The notes beneath the pieces were generated by a model. That model saw nothing but the letters and a program-made list of their open reading frames with translations, searched no databases and was not told where the DNA came from. Positions 5,840-12,158 of a stretch of 64,000 nt of DNA are shown here, one piece after another. The stretch's first letter is position 1. Every line of letters begins with the position of its first letter. The stretch is from a virus, in the IMG/VR virus record IMGVR_UViG_3300035703_000043, positions 1 through 64,000 of that record. One strand, given 5' to 3'. A program made the translations under genes and the position numbers.

Positions 5840-6395
5840 TTGCTACATCCTGTACTCGTGGATACTTTACAACGACATCAGCACAGATTTTTGCATAAGG
5901 ACTTTCTGGGTGAAATGAAATTCCATTTTTCATTGCTTCACCACATTTCAATAATCTGACTAATTCAAAATCAAGTCTTGCTTTATCTGCTTCTGCTTGT
6001 TGTCTGGCAATCTCTGTACGAACTCTTGCTTTACAAAGTTCTTGAAATGAACCATCAAGGGGAATGGAGAAACCTGCAGATAAACCAGCATTGATTGAAT
6101 TTTGTTGATATGAAGTTGGATCAGTATTGTTGGATATACTATTGTATCCAAAAGTTTGCAAATTAAGTGTTGGACCCTGACAAGAAACACCAGAACCATA
6201 AGTATTCACAGAAAAAGGACCCTGAAGCACTTGTACTGCCTGGTTAGTTACATTGCCAGTAGCAGATGCTGAGGGTCCTGCAATATTCGTATTAGATGGT
6301 GCTTCCGCAAATACGGGAGATGCTAAACCGATTATTGTGTAAAGACTGATATAGAATTTGTGGTAGAATCTTCGGTAGTTTTGCGATCTATCCAT
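5808..6395 (-). CDS. Secreted protein with signal peptide (195 aa)
   Basis: The N-terminus (FYISLYTIIGLASPVFA, likely cut after FA in A-x-A form) is a signal peptide preceded by a basic n-region. The mature part is Asn/Thr/Ser/Gly-rich (for example GNVTNQAVQVLQGPFS) and then becomes helical and charged (RVRTEIARQQAEADKARLDF), with four cysteines. It overlaps the upstream gene by 64 bases. It belongs to a unit of three exported proteins, unusual for a phage. Function unknown; secretion into the periplasm of the infected cell is inferred. Confidence 0.65.
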   Translation of the reverse strand: MDRSQNYRRFYHKFYISLYTIIGLASPVFAEAPSNTNIAGPSASATGNVTNQAVQVLQGPFSVNTYGSGVSCQGPTLNLQTFGYNSISNNTDPTSYQQNSINAGLSAGFSIPLDGSFQELCKARVRTEIARQQAEADKARLDFELVRLLKCGEAMKNGISFHPESPYAKICADVVVKYPRVQDVANGNQTNSNKK

Positions 6396-6694
6396 GTTTC
6401 TTTCGCAATTCCAGGAGTCAGATGAGTTTCACTAAACTGGAACGGAGCACCTTGATTGATGATGGTGTAGTTCGCTCCTGGCTCTGGACGAGCAGGAATA
6501 TTGATGTTTGTACCAGTGACCGTATAAGATGTCCCAGTGGTATATTCTATTTGCTTGATAACTTCAATCACTTCAGTACGAGTTTTTGTTTCAGAAGTAA
6601 TTGTGCCACTCGTAAAATTGGGAGTGACTGGCGCAGCATAGCAGGGAGATATAAATCCCGCTGCTGCCAGCAGAACGGGAGTTATATGTTTCAC
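6332..6694 (-). CDS. Secreted protein, paralogue of the 6691-7152 product
   Basis: MKHITPVLLAAAGFISPCYA is a signal peptide with an AYA cleavage site. The mature protein contains GTSYTVTGTNINIPARPEPG and PFQFSET, closely matching a segment in the neighbouring upstream gene (GASYAVSGTNIN ... FSFSETSIT). The two probably arose by duplication. A cysteine in the signal region does not fit a clean lipobox. Its start overlaps the previous stop by 4 bases. Function unknown. Confidence 0.65.
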   Translation of the reverse strand: MKHITPVLLAAAGFISPCYAAPVTPNFTSGTITSETKTRTEVIEVIKQIEYTTGTSYTVTGTNINIPARPEPGANYTIINQGAPFQFSETHLTPGIAKETWIDRKTTEDSTTNSISVFTQ

Positions 6695-7152
6695 TTAAAT
6701 ACACTCAATTCTATGCTACGTTGTGCAGTTGCTGTAGTTCCTGAACCACCTGCAGTGACAGTAGGAACACCAGTTGCTGATAAAGAACCTGCAAGAGTAC
6801 CTTTATCTCCACCTAACTGAGTAGTAGAGTTGCTATAAAGGTTGGGAGAAGCAATTGATCCAGAAGCTGCCGACTGAGAGGTAACATCAACATCTGCAGT
6901 AATTGATGTTTCAGAGAAACTAAATGCTTGTCCGTTTGTATTGATGGCATAAGAACCTGCTCCACCAACTCCTCCAAGAGTTGTTACATTAATATTGGTG
7001 CCTGAAACTGCATATGAGGCACCAACTCTTTCTGATTGTACCGCAGCACCCTGAACATTTAATTGAATTGAGTCAGTGATTTTTGATGTGATTTCACCAG
7101 CAAAAGCAGGAGTAGTGAAGAATAACGAAAAGATAAGTGCTAATCTTTTCAT
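6691..7152 (-). CDS. Secreted protein with signal peptide (153 aa), paralogue pair member
   Basis: MKRLALIFSLFFTTPAFAG is a classical signal peptide. The mature part is rich in Ser, Thr, Gly and Ala with few charges, consistent with a beta-strand-rich extracellular or periplasmic protein. Motif GASYAVSGTNINV and later FSFSETSIT recur in the gene at 6332. First gene of the minus-strand unit, preceded by a late-type motif at 7178-7185. I cannot name a family; an envelope-modifying or superinfection-related role is possible but unproven. Confidence 0.65.
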   Translation of the reverse strand: MKRLALIFSLFFTTPAFAGEITSKITDSIQLNVQGAAVQSERVGASYAVSGTNINVTTLGGVGGAGSYAINTNGQAFSFSETSITADVDVTSQSAASGSIASPNLYSNSTTQLGGDKGTLAGSLSATGVPTVTAGGSGTTATAQRSIELSVFK

Positions 7153-7177
7153 TTTTCTAAAAGTAATGTTTGTAACT

Positions 7178-7185
7178 ATTTATTG
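7178..7185 (-). promoter_or_regulatory. T4-like late promoter motif on minus strand (AATAAATA)
   Basis: Read on the minus strand, this is one mismatch from TATAAATA and ends 25 nt before the start codon at 7152. It lies back to back with the late motif at 7220 on the plus strand. Confidence 0.5.
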
Positions 7186-7219
7186 ATGTTATTTTGTTAT
7201 TTGTCTTTATGTATTATAC

Positions 7220-7227
7220 TATAAATA
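7220..7227 (+). promoter_or_regulatory. T4-like late promoter, exact consensus TATAAATA
   Basis: Exact T4 late consensus 20 nt before the ATG at 7248. Its 3' part also forms the left arm of an AT-only 8-bp hairpin (7222-7229 with 7235-7242). Confidence 0.65.
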
Positions 7228-7247
7228 AATTGAGTTTATTTAATTTT

Positions 7248-7457
7248 ATGACTGAACAACAGGAACATCTTGCGAATCTTGTAAAGCAAGCACAAGACCT
7301 ATCCCTTGAATTGGAAGGACTTCAAACTAAGGCCACAACAAAAAGAGAACTTTTTTTGAAGGTTCAAGGTGCGATTGAGTATCTTACACAAATAGGTGTG
7401 ACTCTTCCACAATCAGAACCACAACCAGAAGAAATTCCACTCCCAGAAGCAGAATAA
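7248..7457 (+). CDS. Small coiled-coil protein with FLKVQGA motif (69 aa)
   Basis: Begins MTEQQEHLANLVKQAQDLSL; helical throughout, with ELFLKVQGAIEYL in the middle and an acidic/proline tail (QSEPQPEEIPLPEAE). The same FLKVQGA(I/L)E.L motif and overall layout occur in the 53-aa gene at 56406, so the two are paralogues. The start at 7248 is chosen over 7194 because it follows the exact late promoter. Both copies stand alone between a late motif and a hairpin. Function unknown. Confidence 0.7.
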   Translation: MTEQQEHLANLVKQAQDLSLELEGLQTKATTKRELFLKVQGAIEYLTQIGVTLPQSEPQPEEIPLPEAE

Positions 7458-7463
7458 TTTACG

Positions 7464-7486
7464 GTCCCCGAAAGGGGACTTTTTTT
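7464..7486 (+). terminator. Rho-independent terminator
   Basis: GTCCCC (7464-7469), GAAA tetraloop, GGGGAC (7474-7479) and a seven-T run. It ends the 7248 gene immediately before the psbA promoter. Confidence 0.95.
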
Positions 7487-7490
7487 ATGC

Positions 7491-7524
7491 TTGACACCAG
7501 AAGCAGACCGTAGTATGATAAATA
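7491..7524 (+). promoter_or_regulatory. Composite psbA promoter: sigma70 plus late-type element
   Basis: TTGACA (7491-7496), 17-bp spacer, TATGAT (7514-7519): near-perfect sigma70 promoter. The -10 runs straight into GATAAATA (7517-7524), one mismatch from the T4 late consensus. Both elements would start transcription within a few bases of 7526-7530. The psbD promoter has the same overlap. Confidence 0.8.
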
Positions 7525-7695
7525 GGTAAACAAATGTTACGAATTCCTCATAATTCTTAACATTGTTAAACACCCATTAACCGGGACCTATGGGGTGTAT
7601 AAAAACGTCTCTCATCTTACCTTCACTTGAGGGTAGTGAAGGAAATCAGTAAACGAGTAATCCCTATACTCATACTTATTTCTTTTTAAAGTAAA
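7525..7695 (+). other. Structured psbA 5' leader
   Basis: About 170 nt between the promoter and psbA with no gene. It holds two hairpins: ACACCC-AT/ATGGGGTGT (about 7570-7599, one bulge) and a perfect 8-bp stem CCTTCACT/AGTGAAGG (7620-7627 with 7635-7642). No SD-like sequence other than a weak AAAG lies near the start codon. Possible role in mRNA stability or translational control; I could not match it to a known riboswitch. Confidence 0.5.
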
Positions 7696-8775
7696 ATGAC
7701 TGCTACAATTGCTACACGTAATTCTACTAACTCCTGGGAACAATTTTGCCAGTGGGTTACTTCAACGAACAACCGTCTTTATGTTGGTTGGTTCGGAACT
7801 CTGATGATTCCTACTCTGCTTGCTGCTACTGTATGTTTCATCGTCACCTTCATTGCCGCACCTCCGGTGGACATTGACGGTATTCGTGAACCTGTTGCTG
7901 GTTCACTCATGTACGGAAACAACATCATTTCTGGTGCTGTTGTTCCTTCAAGCAACGCAATCGGACTTCACTTCTATCCTATCTGGGAAGCAGCAAGTCT
8001 TGATGAATGGCTCTATAATGGTGGTCCTTACCAGTTGGTAGTCTTCCACTTCCTCATTGGTGTTTTCTGCTATATGGGTCGTGAGTGGGAACTTTCTTAC
8101 CGTCTTGGTATGCGTCCTTGGATTATGGTTGCTTACAGTGCTCCTGTTGCTGCTGCGACTGCCGTATTCTTGGTCTATCCTTTCGGTCAAGGTTCTTTCT
8201 CTGATGGTATGCCTCTTGGTATCTCTGGTACGTTCAACTACATGCTTGTGTTCCAGGCAGAGCACAACATCCTGATGCACCCCTTCCATATGCTTGGAGT
8301 TGCTGGTGTCTTCGGTGGTTCTCTGTTCAGTGCGATGCACGGTTCTCTGGTTACTTCCTCACTGGTTCGTGAAACTACTGAGAATGAGTCACAGAACTAT
8401 GGTTACAAGTTCGGTCAAGAAGAAGAGACTTATAACATCGTTGCTGCTCACGGTTACTTTGGACGACTGATTTTCCAATATGCTTCGTTCAACAACTCTC
8501 GTTCACTTCACTTCTTCCTTGCTGCTTGGCCCGTTGTAGGTATCTGGTTTGCTGCCCTCGGTGTAAGCACCATGGCATTTAACCTTAACGGATTTAATTA
8601 CAACCAAAGTATTCTTGACTCCCAAGGTCATGTAATTAACTCCTGGGCTGATGTTCTTAACCGTGCTAATCTTGGTTTCGAGGTGATGCATGAACGTAAC
8701 GCCCACAATTTTCCGTTGGATCTTGCTGCTGCTGAAAGCACCCCTGTTGCTCTCACTGCTCCTGCTATCGGTTGA
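7696..8775 (+). CDS. psbA: Photosystem II reaction centre protein D1
   Basis: Full-length 359-residue D1, the PSII core subunit that turns over under light. All key residues are present. YZ is Y161, with H190 as its partner. The P680 ligand is H198; iron and QB pocket residues are H215, S264 and H272. Manganese-cluster ligands are D170, E189, H332, E333, H337, D342 and A344. The C-terminal extension after A344 ([14 protein letters not shown]) would be cut by CtpA. Residue 130 is glutamate ([10 protein letters not shown]), the form linked to high-light D1:2 in cyanobacteria. No intron interrupts the gene. It replaces damaged host D1 during infection. Transcription starts at the composite promoter and stops at 8796-8821. 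Confidence 0.99.
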   Translation: MTATIATRNSTNSWEQFCQWVTSTNNRLYVGWFGTLMIPTLLAATVCFIVTFIAAPPVDIDGIREPVAGSLMYGNNIISGAVVPSSNAIGLHFYPIWEAASLDEWLYNGGPYQLVVFHFLIGVFCYMGREWELSYRLGMRPWIMVAYSAPVAAATAVFLVYPFGQGSFSDGMPLGISGTFNYMLVFQAEHNILMHPFHMLGVAGVFGGSLFSAMHGSLVTSSLVRETTENESQNYGYKFGQEEETYNIVAAHGYFGRLIFQYASFNNSRSLHFFLAAWPVVGIWFAALGVSTMAFNLNGFNYNQSILDSQGHVINSWADVLNRANLGFEVMHERNAHNFPLDLAAAESTPVALTAPAIG

Positions 8776-8795
8776 TAAAAACTCAATAGTTTTTG

Positions 8796-8821
8796 AGACC
8801 TCCTTTCGGGGGTCTTTTTTT
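8796..8821 (+). terminator. Rho-independent terminator of psbA
   Basis: AGACCTCC (8796-8803), TTTC loop, GGGGGTCT (8808-8815, one G-T pair) and a T run to 8821. Confidence 0.93.
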
Positions 8822-8832
8822 ATGTTATAATG

Positions 8833-8840
8833 CATAAATA
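8833..8840 (+). promoter_or_regulatory. T4-like late promoter motif (CATAAATA)
   Basis: One mismatch from TATAAATA, 22 nt before the endonuclease start at 8863. It gives the nuclease its own expression signal after the psbA terminator. Confidence 0.5.
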
Positions 8841-8862
8841 ATAATGCACGAAAAGAAAACAA

Positions 8863-9285
8863 ATGCCCAGACCTCTACAAATAACAGGAACAAAAATTTG
8901 CACTACTTGTGGTGTAGAAAAAGATATTAACCAATTTTATTTTCGGGGTGGAAATTATTCTCCAAATAGTCGTAAGTCAAAATGCAAAGAATGTGATAAA
9001 AAAAGAGTTGCAGAAAATTACGATCCTATTAAATATCAAGAACAACATCTTAAACGATCATATGGCATAACTCTAAACGAGTATAACCAAATGCTTGAAG
9101 GGCAAGATTACAAATGTATTACTTGCGGTACTACTGATCCTGGCGGCAAGCACGGAAAGTTTATGGTAGATCACTGCCACTCCACTGGTAAGGTTAGAGG
9201 TTTGCTTTGTAAGTCGTGTAATATTGCTCTTGGAGAAATAAAAGATAATAAGCAAACATTACAAAATATGCTTAATTACCTGTAA
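8863..9285 (+). CDS. Recombination endonuclease VII-like HNH nuclease
   Basis: A 140-residue zinc-binding HNH/treble-clef nuclease. The N-terminal part has CTTCG...KCKECDKKR (a CxxC/CxxC zinc knuckle). The C-terminal core has YKCITCGTTDPGG, VDHCHSTGKVRGLLCKSCN and ALGEIKDN, the signature of the endonuclease VII family. T4 endonuclease VII resolves branched DNA, but many small free-standing members act as homing endonucleases. The position exactly between psbA and psbD, with its own late-type promoter, fits a homing element. A general DNA-processing role remains possible. Confidence 0.88.
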   Translation: MPRPLQITGTKICTTCGVEKDINQFYFRGGNYSPNSRKSKCKECDKKRVAENYDPIKYQEQHLKRSYGITLNEYNQMLEGQDYKCITCGTTDPGGKHGKFMVDHCHSTGKVRGLLCKSCNIALGEIKDNKQTLQNMLNYL

Positions 9286-9298
9286 GCACTAATACTCA

Positions 9299-9332
9299 TT
9301 GACCCTTTTGTTACGATATGTTAAGATAAATA
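9299..9332 (+). promoter_or_regulatory. Composite psbD promoter: sigma70 plus late-type element
   Basis: TTGACC (9299-9304), 17-bp spacer, TAAGAT (9322-9327) overlapping GATAAATA (9325-9332). Same arrangement as at psbA. Predicted start sites near 9334-9338 leave no leader for the ATG at 9339. Confidence 0.75.
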
Positions 9333-9353
9333 TGAGAAATGACAATGGAGACT

Positions 9354-10415
9354 ATGGTTTCTTCTACACTTTCACAACCTATTTCACAGAGAGGATGGTT
9401 TGATGTCTTGGATGACTGGCTTAAACGAGATCGCTTTGTCTTTGTGGGCTGGTCTGGATTACTTCTTTTTCCCACTGCTTATCTTGCGCTTGGTGGCTGG
9501 CTTACTGGCACAACGTTTGCTACAAGTTGGTACACCCACGGGATTGCGTCTTCTTACCTTGAAGGCTGCAATTTTCTTACAGCAGCAGTGTCAACTCCTG
9601 CTGACGCTATGGGTCATTCTCTTCTTTTACTTTGGGGTCCTGAGTCTCAGGGAGATTTCGTCCGCTGGGTCCAACTTGGGGGACTCTGGCCTTTTGTGGC
9701 ACTCCACGGTGCCTTTGCTCTCATAGGTTTTATGCTTCGTCAGTTTGAAATTGCACGTTTAGTAGGAATTAGACCGTACAATGCTATTGCGTTTTCTGGG
9801 CCTATTGCTGTTTTTGTCAGTGTGTTTCTCATGTATCCACTCGGACAATCATCTTGGTTCTTTGCGCCGTCGTTTGGTGTTGCTGCGATTTTTAGGTTCC
9901 TCCTATTCTTACAAGGTTTCCACAACTGGACTCTTAACCCCTTTCATATGATGGGAGTTGCTGGTATACTGGGTGGAGCACTGCTCTGTGCGATTCACGG
10001 AGCAACAGTTGAAAACACGCTATTTGAAGATGGCAATCAAGCAAACACGTTCAAAGCATTTGAACCTACGCAAGAGGAAGAGACTTACTCAATGGTTACT
10101 GCGAACCGCTTCTGGTCGCAGATTTTTGGAATTGCTTTTTCCAATAAGCGTTGGTTACATTTTTTCATGCTTTTTGTTCCCGTTATGGGTCTCTGGACTA
10201 GTTCTATTGGCATTATTGGTTTGGCTCTCAATCTTCGTGCTTATGATTTTGTAAGTCAGGAGATTCGAGCGGCAGAAGACCCTGAGTTTGAAACGTTCTA
10301 TACAAAGAACATCCTCCTTAACGAAGGATTGAGAGCGTGGATGGCACCAGTTGATCAACCTCATGAGAACTTTGTGTTCCCAGAAGAGGTTCTACCACGG
10401 GGCAACGCACTGTGA
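9354..10415 (+). CDS. psbD: Photosystem II reaction centre protein D2
   Basis: D2, the partner of D1 in the PSII core. The frame is open from an ATG at 9339 (358 aa). I choose the ATG at 9354 (353 aa) because GGAG lies just before it, the transcript should begin near 9334-9338, and cyanobacterial D2 is about 351 residues. Diagnostic blocks: [20 protein letters not shown], the YD tyrosine in FLMYPLGQ, the chlorophyll-ligand histidine in [10 protein letters not shown], the iron-ligand histidine in [12 protein letters not shown], and the conserved end [12 protein letters not shown]. It has no premature stop or missing key residue. The GTG of the next small gene overlaps its stop. Confidence 0.98.
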   Translation: MVSSTLSQPISQRGWFDVLDDWLKRDRFVFVGWSGLLLFPTAYLALGGWLTGTTFATSWYTHGIASSYLEGCNFLTAAVSTPADAMGHSLLLLWGPESQGDFVRWVQLGGLWPFVALHGAFALIGFMLRQFEIARLVGIRPYNAIAFSGPIAVFVSVFLMYPLGQSSWFFAPSFGVAAIFRFLLFLQGFHNWTLNPFHMMGVAGILGGALLCAIHGATVENTLFEDGNQANTFKAFEPTQEEETYSMVTANRFWSQIFGIAFSNKRWLHFFMLFVPVMGLWTSSIGIIGLALNLRAYDFVSQEIRAAEDPEFETFYTKNILLNEGLRAWMAPVDQPHENFVFPEEVLPRGNAL

Positions 10416-10546
10416 ACTCTCAGTATCTTTTATACTTGGTTCTGTTTGTATTTGCTCTAATCGTTATTCTTAATGAGGATCACGATAATGACGATGATCA
10501 AGATGGGGGTATTTTACAACCTGTCTATTCACAAGGACAAACTTAA
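10412..10546 (+). CDS. Small membrane protein coupled to psbD (44 aa)
   Basis: Starts with GTG overlapping the psbD stop (GTGA). [19 protein letters not shown] is one transmembrane helix, then an acidic stretch ([13 protein letters not shown]) and a short tail. A small protein of this form directly after psbD is, from memory, a regular companion in cyanophages. Its function is unknown to me; association with the thylakoid membrane is plausible. Confidence 0.65.
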   Translation: MNSQYLLYLVLFVFALIVILNEDHDNDDDQDGGILQPVYSQGQT

Positions 10547-10558
10547 AAAATAAATAAG

Positions 10559-10584
10559 GGAGTTCTAAACGGACTCCTTTTTTT
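10559..10584 (+). terminator. Rho-independent terminator of the psbD unit
   Basis: GGAGTTC (10559-10565) pairs with GGACTCC (10571-10577, one G-T pair) around TAAAC, followed by seven T. Confidence 0.92.
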
Positions 10585-10665
10585 ATGGCATTTCTTTTAA
10601 TACTCTTTCTCTTTGAACTTTTTGGTGTTATTATGTTCATATTATCAGTCGCACAAGATTTCTAA
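10585..10665 (+). CDS. Possible tiny membrane peptide (26 aa)
   Basis: MAFLLILFLFELFGVIMFIL then SVAQDF: a single hydrophobic helix. It begins right at the end of the terminator T run and has no ribosome binding site of its own, so it is doubtful. Listed because tiny membrane proteins are common in this genome. Confidence 0.25.
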   Translation: MAFLLILFLFELFGVIMFILSVAQDF

Positions 10666-10690
10666 TACATACAATAGTTACCTTTTAACT

Positions 10691-10852
10691 ATGAAAACTA
10701 TAACTTTCACAGAAGAACAAGTTAAACTTCTGGCAGATGCTGTATGGATGCGTCAACGTCGTTTTATTGCAGGAGATAAACGATTTAAAGAATATGGTGA
10801 AATATTAAATGATATTCTTGAAAATATGGACTATACCCCATCAAGATTCTGA
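10691..10852 (+). CDS. Conserved small cyanophage protein (53 aa)
   Basis: MKTITFTEEQVKLLADAVWM begins a small soluble helical protein that ends NDILENMDYTPSRF. The TFTEEQV...A.W.RQR...GD...EYG pattern is one I associate with a recurrent small cyanophage protein of unknown function. The start at 10691 is preferred over 10613, whose extra N-terminus reads like untranslated AT-rich sequence. The metallophosphoesterase starts 2 bases after it. Confidence 0.6.
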   Translation: MKTITFTEEQVKLLADAVWMRQRRFIAGDKRFKEYGEILNDILENMDYTPSRF

Positions 10853-10854
10853 TT

Positions 10855-11562
10855 ATGACTTACGATACAGTTTTTCTATCTGATGTTCATTTGGGCACTC
10901 CAAGATGTGATACTGAAAAATTTTATAATTTTCTTAAAAACTTAAAAACTAAAAAGTTGGTATTGGTCGGTGATATTATTGATATTCACTGTATGGAAAA
11001 ATATAATACCCGTTGGACAAAGGAACATACAAAATGTGTTCATCAAATTTTAAACTTGGCAAAAAAAGGAACAGAAGTCATTTATATTCTTGGAAATCAC
11101 GAAGCAGAAATTCGTCGTTATACTAATTTTGAACATAAGAACTTTCAAATGGTAGACGAATACACTCATAAGGACTCAAAGGGTAATAAGTTTCTTTGTA
11201 TTCACGGTGATAAGTATTCGGAATATTCTTCTGGGTCTTGGAAGCAGTTGATGTTCAATAAAGGATATGAGATCATTACACCATTAAGTTTATTTCTGGA
11301 AAGATTTTTTAGATTCTCTTTGGTGTATGCTTTAAAAAATACGGTTCGTGGTAAAAATTATATTGATCGTTATGAGACTGATATTGCATCATATTGTGTG
11401 CAAAGAGATAAGAAGTATGATGGTGTAATCTGTGGGCACATTCATCACGGAAATGTGAGATACTTTAATAAACTTTTGTATATGTGCTGTGGTGATTGGT
11501 GTGATACCTGTTCTGCGATTGTGGAGAAAAATGGAATTTATGCTCTTGAAAAATATAAATGA
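10855..11562 (+). CDS. Calcineurin-like metallophosphoesterase (LpxH/UDP-diacylglucosamine hydrolase type)
   Basis: All five metal-binding motifs are present: D10-V-H12, GDIID (39-43), GNHE (80-83), HGD (117-119) and GHIH (194-197). Order, spacing and the 235-residue length fit the family that includes LpxH-like UDP-2,3-diacylglucosamine pyrophosphatases. The substrate cannot be read from the sequence. Other possibilities are a nucleic-acid or nucleotide phosphoesterase. It is coupled by ATGA overlap to the next small gene. Confidence 0.85.
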   Translation: MTYDTVFLSDVHLGTPRCDTEKFYNFLKNLKTKKLVLVGDIIDIHCMEKYNTRWTKEHTKCVHQILNLAKKGTEVIYILGNHEAEIRRYTNFEHKNFQMVDEYTHKDSKGNKFLCIHGDKYSEYSSGSWKQLMFNKGYEIITPLSLFLERFFRFSLVYALKNTVRGKNYIDRYETDIASYCVQRDKKYDGVICGHIHHGNVRYFNKLLYMCCGDWCDTCSAIVEKNGIYALEKYK

Positions 11563-11681
11563 TTAGTTCGGAGACACCCTATAAACTTGCAGAGATTATC
11601 AGGAATACCTGGCCAGGTCTTTACAGAAAACCAGAACCATCTTATAATGAAGAAAAGGAATTGAAAAATGAAAAAGTATAA
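11559..11681 (+). CDS. Small hypothetical protein (40 aa)
   Basis: MISSETPYKLAEIIRNTWPG is followed by a charged tail (NEEKELKNEKV). ATGA-coupled to the phosphoesterase upstream and overlapping the next gene by 14 bases, so it sits in a tight operon. The IIRNTWPGLYR segment looks like a conserved short motif, but I cannot name a family. Confidence 0.5.
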   Translation: MISSETPYKLAEIIRNTWPGLYRKPEPSYNEEKELKNEKV

Positions 11682-11958
11682 CGAAGAATATTTTTCAGTC
11701 ATTGAAACCAAGACTGGAAGAAAGATTGTTGATTGTGGTGATGAGATGGATGCACTGACAATGGTTTCCTTTGACCCACAAAACCGAACCATTACAAGAA
11801 ATAAGATTCTGATGAGTCCTGTGATTGATATTGAGATTCCGAAGGCACTTCCTACATCTAATGTTGTTATGTCTAATGTTCAAGAGAATGTTCGTCATCA
11901 GGAACAACTTGGGCAAATCAAATTACCAGAAGGTCAAGGAGAACCTGTGGTGGTATGA
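11668..11958 (+). CDS. Hypothetical protein (96 aa)
   Basis: A small soluble protein with a structured-looking N-terminal half (YFSVIETKTGRKIVDCGDEM, ALTMVSFD) and a low-complexity C-terminal half rich in N, Q, V and P. Beta-strand-like alternation in the first 50 residues. It lies between two coupled small genes and overlaps the next start by 4 bases. No family recognised. Confidence 0.6.
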   Translation: MKKYNEEYFSVIETKTGRKIVDCGDEMDALTMVSFDPQNRTITRNKILMSPVIDIEIPKALPTSNVVMSNVQENVRHQEQLGQIKLPEGQGEPVVV

Positions 11959-12158
11959 ACCATCGTAAACATAAACAAGCAGAGAATCTCAAAAAGAAAA
12001 AGATGTATACACCTGAGGGTTACGTTGGAGACCCCCCAGATGCTAAATGTCCACACTGCGGGGAGTCTGGAAAATCTTGTTCTCACGTAAATAGTTTAAG
12101 TCGTGCTTGGGCAAGGAGTGCTTGTGCCCATAAATACAAGAAAACTAATAATAGTTAA
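11955..12158 (+). CDS. Small zinc-ribbon-like basic protein (67 aa)
   Basis: Contains KCPHCGESGKSCSHVN, with CxxC and further Cys/His that could bind zinc, embedded in a lysine-rich protein (HRKHKQAENLKKKKM start, AHKYKKTNNS end). Likely nucleic-acid-associated, though no target can be inferred. Coupled by ATGA to the previous gene and immediately followed by the adhesin gene. Confidence 0.6.
   Translation: MNHRKHKQAENLKKKKMYTPEGYVGDPPDAKCPHCGESGKSCSHVNSLSRAWARSACAHKYKKTNNS

Noticed and set aside
5519-5959. Plus-strand frame opposite the proline-rich and secreted genes
   Set aside because: Antisense to two coupled minus-strand genes and rich in Phe/Trp from their complement; no start signal or recognisable domain.
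7525-7695. Riboswitch in the psbA leader, such as a glutamine-type motif
   Set aside because: Hairpins are present but I could not match the conserved core of a known class, so it is left as a structured leader.
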